A stretch of DNA of 34,206 nucleotides from JAYTQQ01 sp043784965 (GCA_043784965.1 JAYVXS010000232.1:1-34206), one strand, 5' to 3'; numbered from the stretch's first letter, positions 1 to 7,908 are shown. Made by a program: numbers and translations. Notes: generated from the letters alone by a model not told the origin.

Positions 1-2
1 CT

Positions 3-305
3 TTAAAAGTTCGAGAAGAATTTTACAAATTTACAGAATTCAAAACAATGAAGGCAAAGCCTGATCCAGATGCAGATCCAAATAAACCAATTGATCCGAC
101 TGCGCCGACTACCAGACAAGTGCCTATCCTTGGTTATGAATATCAATTCAAGGCGCGGCGAATTCTTGAAATGCAGATGGTAAGGGCCGGTCTGATGATG
201 GCCAATGCTTTGGAGCAAATATTCACGCCCGCAAAGGCAAGTGGCCCCAACTATTTCACTCAGCGAAAAAGTCCAGGCCGCTGTGAATCGATGTTCGGTG
301 GCTAA
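3..305 (+). CDS. 3' end of an unidentified protein-coding gene (partial)
   Basis: The frame is open from the left edge to the TAA at 303-305, giving about 100 residues with no start visible inside a convincing ribosome-binding context. An ATG at 48 exists but has no Shine-Dalgarno sequence, and the frame upstream of it (KVREEFYKFTEFKT) looks equally coding, so I read this as a C-terminal fragment of a longer gene cut by the window edge. The fragment has a Pro/Asp-rich linker (KPDPDADPNKPIDPTAP) followed by a probable helix (QFKARRILEMQMVRAGLMMANALEQIF). The family is not recognised. A hairpin at 326-348 follows the stop. Confidence 0.55.
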   Translation, partial: LKVREEFYKFTEFKTMKAKPDPDADPNKPIDPTAPTTRQVPILGYEYQFKARRILEMQMVRAGLMMANALEQIFTPAKASGPNYFTQRKSPGRCESMFGG

Positions 306-325
306 ATAGGATCGAGAGTCCCATC

Positions 326-348
326 GAAGTGACAATTTCGGTCACTTC
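326..348. terminator. Hairpin after the first partial gene (weak terminator candidate)
   Basis: Perfect 8-bp inverted repeat gaagtgac / gtcacttc with a 7-base loop, 20 bases after the stop at 305. There is no T-run behind it, so termination is only a guess. The left arm with its flank (ccatcgaagtga) resembles the 18-bp repeat at 1236-1289, which may be coincidence. Confidence 0.3.
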
Positions 349-484
349 AAATTGTTAAATCAACAAATATCTTAGGGCAAAAGAGGCCCACGAGGCCTGC
401 CTTATACCTTGGAGATTGGCACAATTTGTGAAGTCTTATATCTATGATAGAGACTTTTATTTTGGATTTTTCTGACGGGAGTGA

Positions 485-1225
485 ATGCAAGTGAAAACTC
501 AAAAGTTAATATATGTGTTCTTTTGTATGAGTTTGTTCATGGCAACAATCACAAACTTTACCGCTTGCGGTAAGAACTCTGCAAATGAAAATGCAGTTCC
601 ACCAGCAGGCACTTGTGCTGCTGGACAAGTCAATACACAGTTTGGTTGTTTAACAACTACCAACTGTGGTAGCACTCAGATTGGCTATGGATACTATCCG
701 ACAACAAATACTTGCTATCCACCAGTCCAAGTGACCGGAACCATGCTCGCCGCAGGCCAACCAGGGCAATGGACGGGCGCCCTCACCGCAATCAATCAAA
801 GTGTTTTTGGTCAGCTACTACAATCAGCAGGCGCTTGTAACCGCTACAATATTATAAATTTATGGGGCGAGAATTGTAAGTCCTATACTCCAAATGGATA
901 TATTAGATTGAATTATCAGGGTGCTTCGAATGTAACAGTTCAAATTATGGCTGGCGCCTCGAATCCTGCTTATATTGGTCTCATGAATATCGCCGCTGGT
1001 GGCGGAACTTACGGCGGTTACGGCAATGGCACGATCACTATATCAAGGAGCATGACGATCACGGCTGTTGGCAGCGGATTTAAACTTACTGATAGTTTTA
1101 GCGGATATTATGGTGGCAGCGGACTTAGCGTTAGCTCGACGAACGAGAGTCTTAACAGCATCAATATGAATTTAACTATTCAGTACGCCGGACAATCACT
1201 TGCGAATTCGTTGGTACTTAAATAA
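485..1225 (+). CDS. Putative lipoprotein, Gly/Tyr/Ser-rich
   Basis: 246-residue protein of unknown function. The N terminus has a basic start (KTQK), a hydrophobic stretch (residues 8-22) and a lipobox-like FTAC with the candidate lipidated Cys at 28, so an outer- or inner-membrane lipoprotein is likely. After it come two short Cys-containing stretches (CAAGQVNTQFGC, NCGSTQIGYGYYP), then a Gly/Tyr/Ser-rich C-terminal half that looks beta-rich (GGGTYGGYGNGTITISRSM). Shine-Dalgarno gggag is at 477-481. It is only 3 bases from the ATG at 485 but 9 bases from an in-frame GTG at 491, so GTG 491 may be the true start. The stop lies 10 bases before the YacG-like gene, so the two may share a transcript. 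No family recognised. Confidence 0.75.
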   Translation: MQVKTQKLIYVFFCMSLFMATITNFTACGKNSANENAVPPAGTCAAGQVNTQFGCLTTTNCGSTQIGYGYYPTTNTCYPPVQVTGTMLAAGQPGQWTGALTAINQSVFGQLLQSAGACNRYNIINLWGENCKSYTPNGYIRLNYQGASNVTVQIMAGASNPAYIGLMNIAAGGGTYGGYGNGTITISRSMTITAVGSGFKLTDSFSGYYGGSGLSVSSTNESLNSINMNLTIQYAGQSLANSLVLK

Positions 1226-1235
1226 TATCTTCTAT

Positions 1236-1289
1236 ATGCCAATCGAAGTGAAAATGCCAATCGAAGTGAAAATGCCAATCGAAGTGAAA
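1236..1289 (+). repeat. Three perfect tandem copies of an 18-bp in-frame unit
   Basis: Units at 1236-1253, 1254-1271 and 1272-1289 are identical, each encoding MPIEVK and each starting with ATG. Because 18 is a multiple of three, changes in copy number keep the YacG frame open. Confidence 0.97.
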
Positions 1290-1487
1290 TGCCCTAGATG
1301 CTTAAAAACAATCCTTTACTCAAAGGACAATCCCTACCGACCCTTCTGCTCGGAGCGCTGCAAATTAATTGATCTTGGCAATTGGGCTGATGGGAAGTAC
1401 GCCATTGAAGGCAAAAAGATCGATCCATCGCAAATAGATCTTGAATCCCTGTCCCAGAACCCCCATGAAGACTCAGATTCTGAATAG
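1236..1487 (+). CDS. yacG: YacG-type zinc-finger protein (DNA gyrase inhibitor family) with triplicated N terminus
   Basis: 83-residue small zinc-binding protein. The core carries CPRC near residue 19 and RPFCSERCKLIDLGNWADGKY, i.e. the CxxC...CxxxC zinc knuckle and the DLGxW segment of the YacG family. In E. coli YacG binds GyrB and inhibits gyrase; that role here is by family only. The acidic tail (HEDSDSE) is also usual. The odd feature is the start: an 18-bp unit atgccaatcgaagtgaaa occurs three times in tandem (1236-1289), so the protein begins MPIEVK three times and has three equivalent ATG codons. There is no good Shine-Dalgarno before any of them. Translation from the third ATG (1272) would give a family-typical short N terminus. 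Confidence 0.85.
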   Translation: MPIEVKMPIEVKMPIEVKCPRCLKTILYSKDNPYRPFCSERCKLIDLGNWADGKYAIEGKKIDPSQIDLESLSQNPHEDSDSE

Positions 1488-1626
1488 ACATTTTTGGCAC
1501 ACATCTGAAAAAATTCAATTTTGCTGTTGACGAAGCAGTTCACTTTAGATTGAAATCTTGATGTAGCAAAGAAACTATTGTCGTCAATGATGATAACAAC
1601 TGATGGCAACAACCAAGGGAGACTAA

Positions 1627-1899
1627 ATGAATAAAGCAGAATTGATTGAGCACATTGCTCACAATACGAATATGACTAAGGCACAAACTGAGCGCGTGCT
1701 CGAGTGCACAATCGACACTATCCGTAAATGTGTTAAAAAAGGTGACGATGTAAAACTCGTTGGCTTCGGCACATTCACAAAGTCAAAAAGAAAAGCACGC
1801 ATGGGCCGTAACCCACAAACTGGCAAAGCAATCAAAATTGCTGCTGCCTGGTATCCTAAATTTCGCCCAGGTGCAGAATTCAAAGCTTCAGTCCGATAG
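1627..1899 (+). CDS. HU-family histone-like DNA-binding protein
   Basis: 90 residues, the usual HU length. It is a nucleoid protein that binds and bends DNA as a dimer. The N-terminal helices (MNKAELIEHIAHNTNMTKAQTERVLE) are typical, as are the GFGTF turn (about residues 47-51) and the beta-arm with RNPQTG, which carries the DNA-intercalating proline. The C-terminal segment is WYPKFRPGAEFKASVR, where most HU proteins have KVPKFKPGKALK; the Trp-Tyr is unusual. A strong Shine-Dalgarno (aagggag, 1615-1621) sits 5 bases before the ATG. It is a single gene, closed by a strong terminator at 1971-2001. HU and IHF subunits are alike in sequence; HU is favoured by overall sequence but hupA/hupB cannot be assigned. 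Confidence 0.95.
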   Translation: MNKAELIEHIAHNTNMTKAQTERVLECTIDTIRKCVKKGDDVKLVGFGTFTKSKRKARMGRNPQTGKAIKIAAAWYPKFRPGAEFKASVR

Positions 1900-1970
1900 T
1901 TTTCGGGCAAAATTAGTTTTTGATTTGAGGCGCATGAAAATTGCGCAAATGAATTAAATCAAATACTGTA

Positions 1971-2001
1971 AAAGGATCGAGCTTGCTCGGTCCTTTTTTT
2001 T
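1971..2001 (+). terminator. Intrinsic terminator after HU
   Basis: Stem aaaggatcgag (1971-1981) pairs with ctcggtccttt (1986-1996) with one G-T wobble and a 4-base loop, followed by a run of Ts. It ends only 16 bases before the pfkA ATG at 2018, leaving no room for a separate pfkA promoter downstream of it. Confidence 0.9.
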
Positions 2002-2017
2002 ATTGTTAAGTACTTTT

Positions 2018-3001
2018 ATGACAAAAAAACAAATTAAAAACATTGGCGTGATGACAAGCGGCGGTGATGCTCCAGGAATGAATGCTGCTATTCGAGCTGT
2101 GATGCGAGTCAGTCACCATCATGGCGTTCGCGTCACCGGCATTATTGGTGGCTATACGGGCCTGATAAATGGACAATTCTTAGATCTCGATACGAGCTCG
2201 ATGGCTAATATCTTGAAATCTGGCGGAACTATTTTGAAAACCGGCAGGTCTAGAGAGTTTCTTGAGACCGCCTCGCGAAAACTTGCTTTTAGCCATCTTG
2301 TAAAGGCTGAGATCGACGCCTTTATTTGTATTGGTGGCGATGGCTCTTTCAGAGGGGCTCATACACTAATTGAAGAAACCGGTGCGATCTGCGTTGGCAT
2401 TCCCGCAACCATTGATAATGATATTTTTGGCACGGATTACACAATTGGCTTTGATACCGCGGTGAATATTGCACTAGATGCGATAGACCGCATTCGAGAC
2501 ACGGCTTCAAGTCATGACCGACTCTTTATCGTTGAAGTTATGGGACATGACTCTGGCTTCATCGCGGTCGATGTTGGGGTTGCTGGTGGTGCAGAAGAAA
2601 TATTCTTTCCAGAGAATCCAGTGGCGATTGAAGATGCTGTTGAACATATTAAGCGCAGTATCGCGCGCGGTAAAAAGAGTTCTATCTTGGTCACCGCCGA
2701 AGGTAAAAAGCCCGGCCGTGCATATGACCTTGCCGAAGCGATTCGCAAGCGCGCCGGCTTTGACTCGAAAGTCTGCGTGCTTGGCCACATTCAAAGAGGC
2801 GGTGCACCCACAGCACGAGATCGAATTCTCGCATCGCGACTGGGTGCCTATGCGGTCGAAAGGATTATTCAGGGCGAGAATGATATTATGGTTGGACTGC
2901 AAGCTGAAAAGCTAGTCACGCACAAGCTTGCCTCTGTTGTCGGCAAAAAGAAGCAGATCGCCAGTGATTTAATAAAACTAGCGCAAATTCTCTCCGCATA
3001 A
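2018..3001 (+). CDS. pfkA: 6-phosphofructokinase (ATP-type)
   Basis: 327-residue glycolytic enzyme phosphorylating fructose 6-phosphate to fructose 1,6-bisphosphate. Motifs in order: TSGGDAPGMNAAIR at the N terminus (nucleotide loop), GGDGS at residues 107-110 region, GIPATIDND (about 128-135, catalytic Asp), EVMGHDSGFIA (normally MGRxxG; here His replaces Arg) and LGHIQRGGAPTARDR (substrate-binding signature). GGDGS rather than GGDDS, and no Lys before TIDND, point to ATP rather than pyrophosphate as donor by established family rules. I chose ATG 2018 over an upstream in-frame TTG at 2003 because the TTG touches the terminator T-run and the family start fits MTKKQIKNIGVMTSGGD. No clear Shine-Dalgarno. 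Confidence 0.95.
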   Translation: MTKKQIKNIGVMTSGGDAPGMNAAIRAVMRVSHHHGVRVTGIIGGYTGLINGQFLDLDTSSMANILKSGGTILKTGRSREFLETASRKLAFSHLVKAEIDAFICIGGDGSFRGAHTLIEETGAICVGIPATIDNDIFGTDYTIGFDTAVNIALDAIDRIRDTASSHDRLFIVEVMGHDSGFIAVDVGVAGGAEEIFFPENPVAIEDAVEHIKRSIARGKKSSILVTAEGKKPGRAYDLAEAIRKRAGFDSKVCVLGHIQRGGAPTARDRILASRLGAYAVERIIQGENDIMVGLQAEKLVTHKLASVVGKKKQIASDLIKLAQILSA

Positions 3002-3093
3002 CCTATCGCAGGTTTAAGAGGTATGACGTCATATTTCATAAACTCATGCTCAATAAATCTTCTCCGCAGCCTGACTTGACGCTGAGCTATCTA

Positions 3094-3149
3094 CACGCTT
3101 AGGATTCGACGCTCAGGATTTGACGCTCAGGATTCGACGCTCAAGATTC
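3094..3149 (+). repeat. Four tandem 14-bp units upstream of livK
   Basis: Unit gacgctcaggattc: a degenerate copy at 3094-3107, then 3108-3121, 3122-3135 and 3136-3149 with one change each at most. A further partial copy (gacgctgag) lies at 3078. It sits in the pfkA-livK spacer directly before a 16-bp palindrome. Confidence 0.92.
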
Positions 3150-3161
3150 GAATATTCGAAT
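3146..3161. promoter_or_regulatory. 16-bp perfect palindrome before livK (operator candidate)
   Basis: attcgaatattcgaat reads the same on both strands and ends 20 bases before the livK ATG and 8 bases before its Shine-Dalgarno (ggagg, 3170-3174). Placement suits a repressor operator for the liv operon, but no regulator is known for it; inference only. Confidence 0.45.
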
Positions 3162-3181
3162 TTAACTTTGGAGGCTTTTTT

Positions 3182-4336
3182 ATGTTACGAACCCAGAATA
3201 TATTGGCTCTTTTGACAATTTGTACACTTACATTTTCTTGCACAAAAAATGAAAAATCAGCAAATCAAGCGACCGAGTCGAAAACACTCCTAATCGGCGA
3301 GTATGGCTCAATGACAGGCGCGGCCGCCACCTTTGGACAAGGTACCCATCACGGAATTCAATTGGCTTTTGAAGAACAAAATAAATTGGGCGGCGTTAAA
3401 GGCAAGCAGCTCGAGTTGCTAACTGAAGACGACGAAGGCAAACCTGAGACTGCAAATGCCGTGGTTACCCGGCTAATCACACAGAAGAAAGTTTTAGCCG
3501 TACTCGGCGAAGTTGCGAGCTCAAATACCCTTGCTGCAGCACCCACGGCTCAACAATATAAAGTCCCGATGATTAGCCCGAGCTCAACCAATCCGAAGGT
3601 GACCGAGGTTGGCGAGTATATTTTTAGAGTTTGCTTTATTGATCCCTTTCAGGGAACGGTCATGGCCAAATTTGCTTATGAACATTTGAAGGCAAAAAGA
3701 GTTGCTGTTTTACGCGACGTCAAATCAGACTATAGCGTGGGACTAGCTAAGTTTTTTACCGAAACCTTTACTAAAATGGGCGGAACAATTGTAGTTGAGC
3801 AGAATTATCAGGCCGGCGAGATGGATTTCAAATCTCAATTGACTGAAATCAAAAATAAAAAACCAGATGCCATTTTTATCCCGGGTTACTATACCGATGT
3901 CGGTCTAATCGCGAGACAAGCCCGTCAACTTGATATTAAAGTCCCTCTCTTAGGTGGTGATGGTTGGGACTCTTCGAAGCTCTTTGAAATTGGAAAAGAA
4001 GCAATTAATGGTAGCTATTTTTCAAATCACTATACCACCGAAAGTACCGATCCGATGGTACAAGACTTTATTAAGAACTTTAAGGCTCGTTACAATAATG
4101 AAATCCCAGATGGCTTGGCTGCACTTGGATATGATGCTGCCAAAATTTTAATCTTAGCAATGGAGAAGTCAGATCTGACCAGCAAATCCATTCGTGATCA
4201 AATTGCCTTGACCAAAGATTATAAAGCGGTCACCGGAAAAATATCGATCAATGCTCTTCGAAATGCCGACAAAAGTGCTGTCATTGTTAAAGTGGATGGT
4301 CCAGTCAACCGTTATGTTACAACGATTAGTCCATAA
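3182..4336 (+). CDS. livK: Branched-chain amino-acid ABC transporter, substrate-binding lipoprotein
   Basis: 384 residues of the periplasmic-binding-protein type I family (LivJ/LivK). It captures leucine, isoleucine, valine or a related ligand and delivers it to LivHM. The signal peptide ends in a lipobox-like TFSC with Cys at residue 20, so the binding protein is probably membrane-anchored rather than free in the periplasm as in E. coli. Mature-domain landmarks: LLIGEYGSMTGAAATFGQGTHHG, VLGEVASSNTLAAAPTAQ, SPSSTNPKVTEVGEYIFRVCF, VPLLGGDGWDS. A strong Shine-Dalgarno ggagg lies 7 bases before the ATG. It is first gene of the liv operon and is separated from livH by 100 bases holding 12-bp tandem repeats. 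Exact substrate cannot be read from sequence. Confidence 0.94.
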   Translation: MLRTQNILALLTICTLTFSCTKNEKSANQATESKTLLIGEYGSMTGAAATFGQGTHHGIQLAFEEQNKLGGVKGKQLELLTEDDEGKPETANAVVTRLITQKKVLAVLGEVASSNTLAAAPTAQQYKVPMISPSSTNPKVTEVGEYIFRVCFIDPFQGTVMAKFAYEHLKAKRVAVLRDVKSDYSVGLAKFFTETFTKMGGTIVVEQNYQAGEMDFKSQLTEIKNKKPDAIFIPGYYTDVGLIARQARQLDIKVPLLGGDGWDSSKLFEIGKEAINGSYFSNHYTTESTDPMVQDFIKNFKARYNNEIPDGLAALGYDAAKILILAMEKSDLTSKSIRDQIALTKDYKAVTGKISINALRNADKSAVIVKVDGPVNRYVTTISP

Positions 4337-4348
4337 GCTGAGTTTAGC

Positions 4349-4396
4349 TTCGATTTTGTATTCGATTTTGTATTCGATTTTGTATTCGACTTTATA
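4349..4396 (+). repeat. Four tandem 12-bp units between livK and livH
   Basis: ttcgattttgta three times perfectly (4349-4360, 4361-4372, 4373-4384) and once as ttcgactttata (4385-4396). The last unit runs into a small hairpin, cgac tttata gtcg (4387-4400). Confidence 0.95.
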
Positions 4397-4436
4397 GTCG
4401 CTTGTTTCATATGTAAAACTTCGATAGCATAGTTCA

Positions 4437-5339
4437 ATGCAAGAAATCACCCAGCACGTCATCAATGGTATAAGTTTAGGGAGCATTTATGCTCTCATCG
4501 CTCTCGGTTACACAATGGTTTACGGAATTCTTCAGCTGATTAACTTCGCCCACTCTGAGGTTTATATGGTTGGCGCATTTGCCGCATACTATACCGCGCG
4601 AGTTTTAGGACTCGATGCTAAGCCTGGAGTTTTTACCTTTGTGACTGTGCTCATCGTTGCGATGGCGGTGTGTTCACTTTTAGGCGTGATGATTGAGCGC
4701 TTTGCGTATCGCCCTTTAAGAAAAGCCCCAAAATTAAATTCGCTGATCACCGCTATCGGGGTCAGTTTGTTTTTACAGTATGCTGGCCAAATTGTTTTTG
4801 GCGCTGATCCAAAAGTGTTTCCGAATATTTTAGAAGATGCCAATTTGGCTAGTTTTGGTGAAGTCAACTTGCGCCTTTTCGATGTTACCATTTTGCTCGT
4901 CGGTTTGATTTTTATGGCAGGCCTACATTACCTAATTCATTTTACTAAAACCGGTAAGGCCATGCGCGCGGTTTCAAACAATCAAGTCGTTGCCAGTCTC
5001 ATGGGAATCAATTCAAACAAGGTTATCGCAATGACTTTTATAATTGGTTCCTCACTTGCGGCCGTGGGCAGTGTACTGGTCGGCATGAAGTATCCAAAAA
5101 TTGATCCTTTAATGGGGACATTGATCGGACTTAAAGCTTTTACTGCTGCTGTGCTAGGTGGGATCGGAAGCTTAGGCGGCGCCGTTCTCGGTGGTGTTAT
5201 CATGGGTCTCAGCGAAGAATTTGTTGTTGGTTATTTATCAAGTACCTACCGAGATGCTGTCGCCTTTGCAATTCTCATTGTAATTTTATTGTTTCGACCC
5301 TCTGGCCTACTTGGCAAATCACAGCTGGAGAAAGTCTAA
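4437..5339 (+). CDS. livH: Branched-chain amino-acid ABC transporter permease LivH
   Basis: 300-residue polytopic inner-membrane permease. Characteristic sequence: NGISLGSIYALIALGYTMVYGILQLINFAHSEVYMVGAF at the N terminus, ERFAYRPLR near residue 87, and the cytoplasmic EAA-like loop around MGINSNKVIAMTFIIGSSLAAVGSVL. A Gly-rich helix (FTAAVLGGIGSLGGAVLGG) follows. It forms the channel with LivM. The stop overlaps the livM ATG by one base (TAATG), implying translational coupling. No convincing Shine-Dalgarno is seen before its own ATG. Confidence 0.95.
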   Translation: MQEITQHVINGISLGSIYALIALGYTMVYGILQLINFAHSEVYMVGAFAAYYTARVLGLDAKPGVFTFVTVLIVAMAVCSLLGVMIERFAYRPLRKAPKLNSLITAIGVSLFLQYAGQIVFGADPKVFPNILEDANLASFGEVNLRLFDVTILLVGLIFMAGLHYLIHFTKTGKAMRAVSNNQVVASLMGINSNKVIAMTFIIGSSLAAVGSVLVGMKYPKIDPLMGTLIGLKAFTAAVLGGIGSLGGAVLGGVIMGLSEEFVVGYLSSTYRDAVAFAILIVILLFRPSGLLGKSQLEKV

Positions 5340-6421
5340 TGCTACGGCAACTGAGCAAGTCATTTTTGGTTCCGATTATTTCAATCCTATTCGTTGTGCT
5401 TGCGGCTTTGGTAATCGATCAAAGTTTCAATGCCTATATTCAATTGGTATTTTTATATATTTGTATCAATATAATTTTGGCATTGAGCTTAAATCTTGTG
5501 AATGGTTTCACCGGACAATTCTCAATCGGTCACGCCGGATTTATGGCCGTCGGAGCTTATACTTCGGCATTTTTAAGTACTCATCCGATGATTTTTGGTC
5601 ATCCACTACATTTTTTACCCCAGGCTTTCGATTTTTTTAATTATCCGATATACGCAATTCTTGGTGGTCTTGCGGCAGCACTTGCGGGCTATATTGTTGG
5701 TCTGCCTTCTTTGCGATTGCGCGGTGATTACTTAGCCATCGTAACTTTAGGATTCGGAGAAATCATTCGCGTGATTCTTCTCAATACCGAAGCCGTCGGT
5801 GGAGCACGTGGCATGTTTGGCATTTCAAGTCCCGTTGCAATTAAATTGGGTGGATTTGAAATTTCAGCTTTTGCTCAGGGATTCTTTTTGGCGGCGACAG
5901 CGATGATGCTCACCTTTATTATTTTATGGAGAATCATCAATAGCTCCCATGGCCGTGGCTTTTTGAGTGTTCGTGAAGATGAAATTGCCGCCGAAGCCAT
6001 GGGCATTAATACCACCAGTATCAAAGTGCGAGCCTTTGTACTTTCATCTTTTTTTGCGGGAATTGCGGGCAGCGTATTTGCCCACTCAACACATTATTTA
6101 AATCCCTCTACCTTTAGCTTTCAAAAGAGTGTGGATGTCATTATTATGGTGGTCTTAGGCGGCATGGGCAGCCTCACCGGCTCTATTGTGGCTGCGATAA
6201 TTGTGAGCGTGCTACCTGAACTTGTTCTTAGGCCTTTGCAGGACTATACGCATATTGATCTGCGCATGGTGATTTACTCTTTGATGCTCATCATATTTAT
6301 GATTATGCGGCCGAAGGGGATTTTTGGGACAAGTGAAATTTCATTCGCAAGCATAACGCGAACTAAACTTTTTCAAAAACTTTTTAACGGGAGATCTGCA
6401 AATGCCGTCAAAAATTCTTGA
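5339..6421 (+). CDS. livM: Branched-chain amino-acid ABC transporter permease LivM
   Basis: 360-residue second permease subunit. Family hallmarks: ALSLNLVNGFTGQFSIGHAGFMAVGAY, LPSLRLRGDYLAIVTLGFGEIIR, and VREDEIAAEAMGINTTSIKVRAFVLSSFFAGIAGSVFAH, the coupling region that contacts the ATPases. About eight to ten hydrophobic segments span the length. It starts inside the livH stop and its own 3' end overlaps livG by 20 bases, so the operon is translated as a unit. Confidence 0.95.
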   Translation: MLRQLSKSFLVPIISILFVVLAALVIDQSFNAYIQLVFLYICINIILALSLNLVNGFTGQFSIGHAGFMAVGAYTSAFLSTHPMIFGHPLHFLPQAFDFFNYPIYAILGGLAAALAGYIVGLPSLRLRGDYLAIVTLGFGEIIRVILLNTEAVGGARGMFGISSPVAIKLGGFEISAFAQGFFLAATAMMLTFIILWRIINSSHGRGFLSVREDEIAAEAMGINTTSIKVRAFVLSSFFAGIAGSVFAHSTHYLNPSTFSFQKSVDVIIMVVLGGMGSLTGSIVAAIIVSVLPELVLRPLQDYTHIDLRMVIYSLMLIIFMIMRPKGIFGTSEISFASITRTKLFQKLFNGRSANAVKNS

Positions 6422-7196
6422 AGCTAAAAATATCACAATGCAATTTGGTGGCCTAAAGGCAGTTGAGAACTTCAATGTAGAAATAAACCAAGGTGAGCTT
6501 TTAGGTCTTATTGGACCTAATGGCGCCGGAAAAACAACGGTGTTCAACGTATTGACGGGAGTTTACCGACCCACCCAAGGCGAAATTTTAATCAATGGTA
6601 AAAGCACAAAAGGACTTAAGGCATTTCAAATTTCTCACCTCGGAATGACTCGTACATTTCAAAATATCAGACTCTTTAAGGACCTTAGTGTCCTTGAAAA
6701 TGTGATGATCGCTTCGCATCAAAATACGGACTATAGTATAATGCAAGCAGTTTTGAAATCTGCGAAGTTTTTTGAAGAAGAAGCTGAGTTAACTAAAAAG
6801 GCCATGAAAATTTTGAAAATATTTGAGCTCGATCACAAGTGCTATCTTCAGTCAGGTGGACTACCTTATGGCGAGCAGCGAAAGCTTGAAATCGTCAGAG
6901 CACTCGCCACAGATCCAAAAATCATACTACTAGATGAGCCTGCGGCGGGCATGAACCACAAAGAAACAGAATCTTTGATGCATTTGATTTCATATATTCG
7001 AAAAGAATTTAAGCTTAGTGTTTTATTAATTGAACACGATATGAAACTAGTTATGGGAATTTGTGAACGCCTTCTCGTCCTCGATCATGGTGTTTTGATT
7101 TCTCAAGGCCCACCCGATACCGTTCGTAAAGATCCTAAAGTTATTGCCGCATATCTGGGCGCTGATGCCGATGCGAGTGCGGAGTTGCACTCATGA
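6402..7196 (+). CDS. livG: Branched-chain amino-acid ABC transporter ATP-binding protein LivG
   Basis: 264-residue ATPase driving LivHM. Walker A GPNGAGKT at residues 38-45, Q-loop region RTFQNIRLF, signature region SGGLPYGEQRKLEIVRALA (LivG proteins typically have the LPYGxQR form), Walker B IILLDEPAAGMN, and H-loop in LIEHDM. Shine-Dalgarno gggag lies inside the end of livM. The stop overlaps livF by four bases (ATGA). The short insertion between Q-loop and signature is usual for this subfamily. Confidence 0.96.
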   Translation: MPSKILEAKNITMQFGGLKAVENFNVEINQGELLGLIGPNGAGKTTVFNVLTGVYRPTQGEILINGKSTKGLKAFQISHLGMTRTFQNIRLFKDLSVLENVMIASHQNTDYSIMQAVLKSAKFFEEEAELTKKAMKILKIFELDHKCYLQSGGLPYGEQRKLEIVRALATDPKIILLDEPAAGMNHKETESLMHLISYIRKEFKLSVLLIEHDMKLVMGICERLLVLDHGVLISQGPPDTVRKDPKVIAAYLGADADASAELHS

Positions 7197-7906
7197 GCAA
7201 ATGCCTTTTGTCAGTTAAAAATCTCAATGTCTTTTATGGTGGAATTCACGCCTTAAAAGGCATTAGCTTTGAAGTCAATTCTGGCGAAGTTGTTTCGTTG
7301 ATTGGTGCCAATGGTGCCGGCAAAACTACAAGCCTTCGGGCGATCTCGGGCATTTTGGCTTATTCTGGAGATATTGAGTTTCAGGGTCAGAAGTTGGCGG
7401 CCGAAAAGCCCCATCTCATTATGGAACGTGGAATTTCTCACTCACCCGAAGGGCGTGGTGTCTTCTCGAATTTAACGGTACTCGAAAATCTCGAAATGGG
7501 AGCTTATATTCGAAATGATCGTGCCGGGATAAAACAAGATTTTGAAATGTGCTTTGAGCTATTTCCAAGATTGAAAGAGCGCAGCAAACAAATATCAGGA
7601 ACTCTCTCTGGAGGCGAACAGCAAATGCTTGCAATGTCTCGGGCATTGATGAGCCGTCCGAAGCTGCTGATGTTAGATGAGCCCTCTCTTGGACTCGCAC
7701 CAATTATTGTTGCGCAAATTTTTGAAATTATTAAAAAAGTAAACTCAAATGGTGTTACAATATTACTTGTAGAACAGAATGCACGCATGGCGCTGAAAGT
7801 CTCAAGTCGAGCCTATGTGGTTGAAACAGGTATCATTTCGATGCAAGGCCTGGGAAGTGATTTGTTAGGGAATCAGAAGGTGATTAACTCATACCTAGGT
7901 GGGTAG
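7193..7906 (+). CDS. livF: Branched-chain amino-acid ABC transporter ATP-binding protein LivF
   Basis: 237-residue second ATPase. Walker A GANGAGKT at 38-45, signature LSGGEQQMLAMSRALM, Walker B LLMLDEPSLGLAP, and VEQNARMAL in the H-loop position, where LivF proteins carry Gln-Asn. It pairs with LivG to power uptake. Starts in the livG stop (ATGA) and is followed two bases later by the PilZ gene, which is thus probably on the same transcript. Confidence 0.96.
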   Translation: MSKCLLSVKNLNVFYGGIHALKGISFEVNSGEVVSLIGANGAGKTTSLRAISGILAYSGDIEFQGQKLAAEKPHLIMERGISHSPEGRGVFSNLTVLENLEMGAYIRNDRAGIKQDFEMCFELFPRLKERSKQISGTLSGGEQQMLAMSRALMSRPKLLMLDEPSLGLAPIIVAQIFEIIKKVNSNGVTILLVEQNARMALKVSSRAYVVETGIISMQGLGSDLLGNQKVINSYLGG

Positions 7907-7908
7907 GA

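Noticed and set aside
416..432. Sigma-54-like -24 (ttggcac) upstream of the first lipoprotein
   Set aside because: The -12 GC is missing at the required ten-base distance (ga instead).
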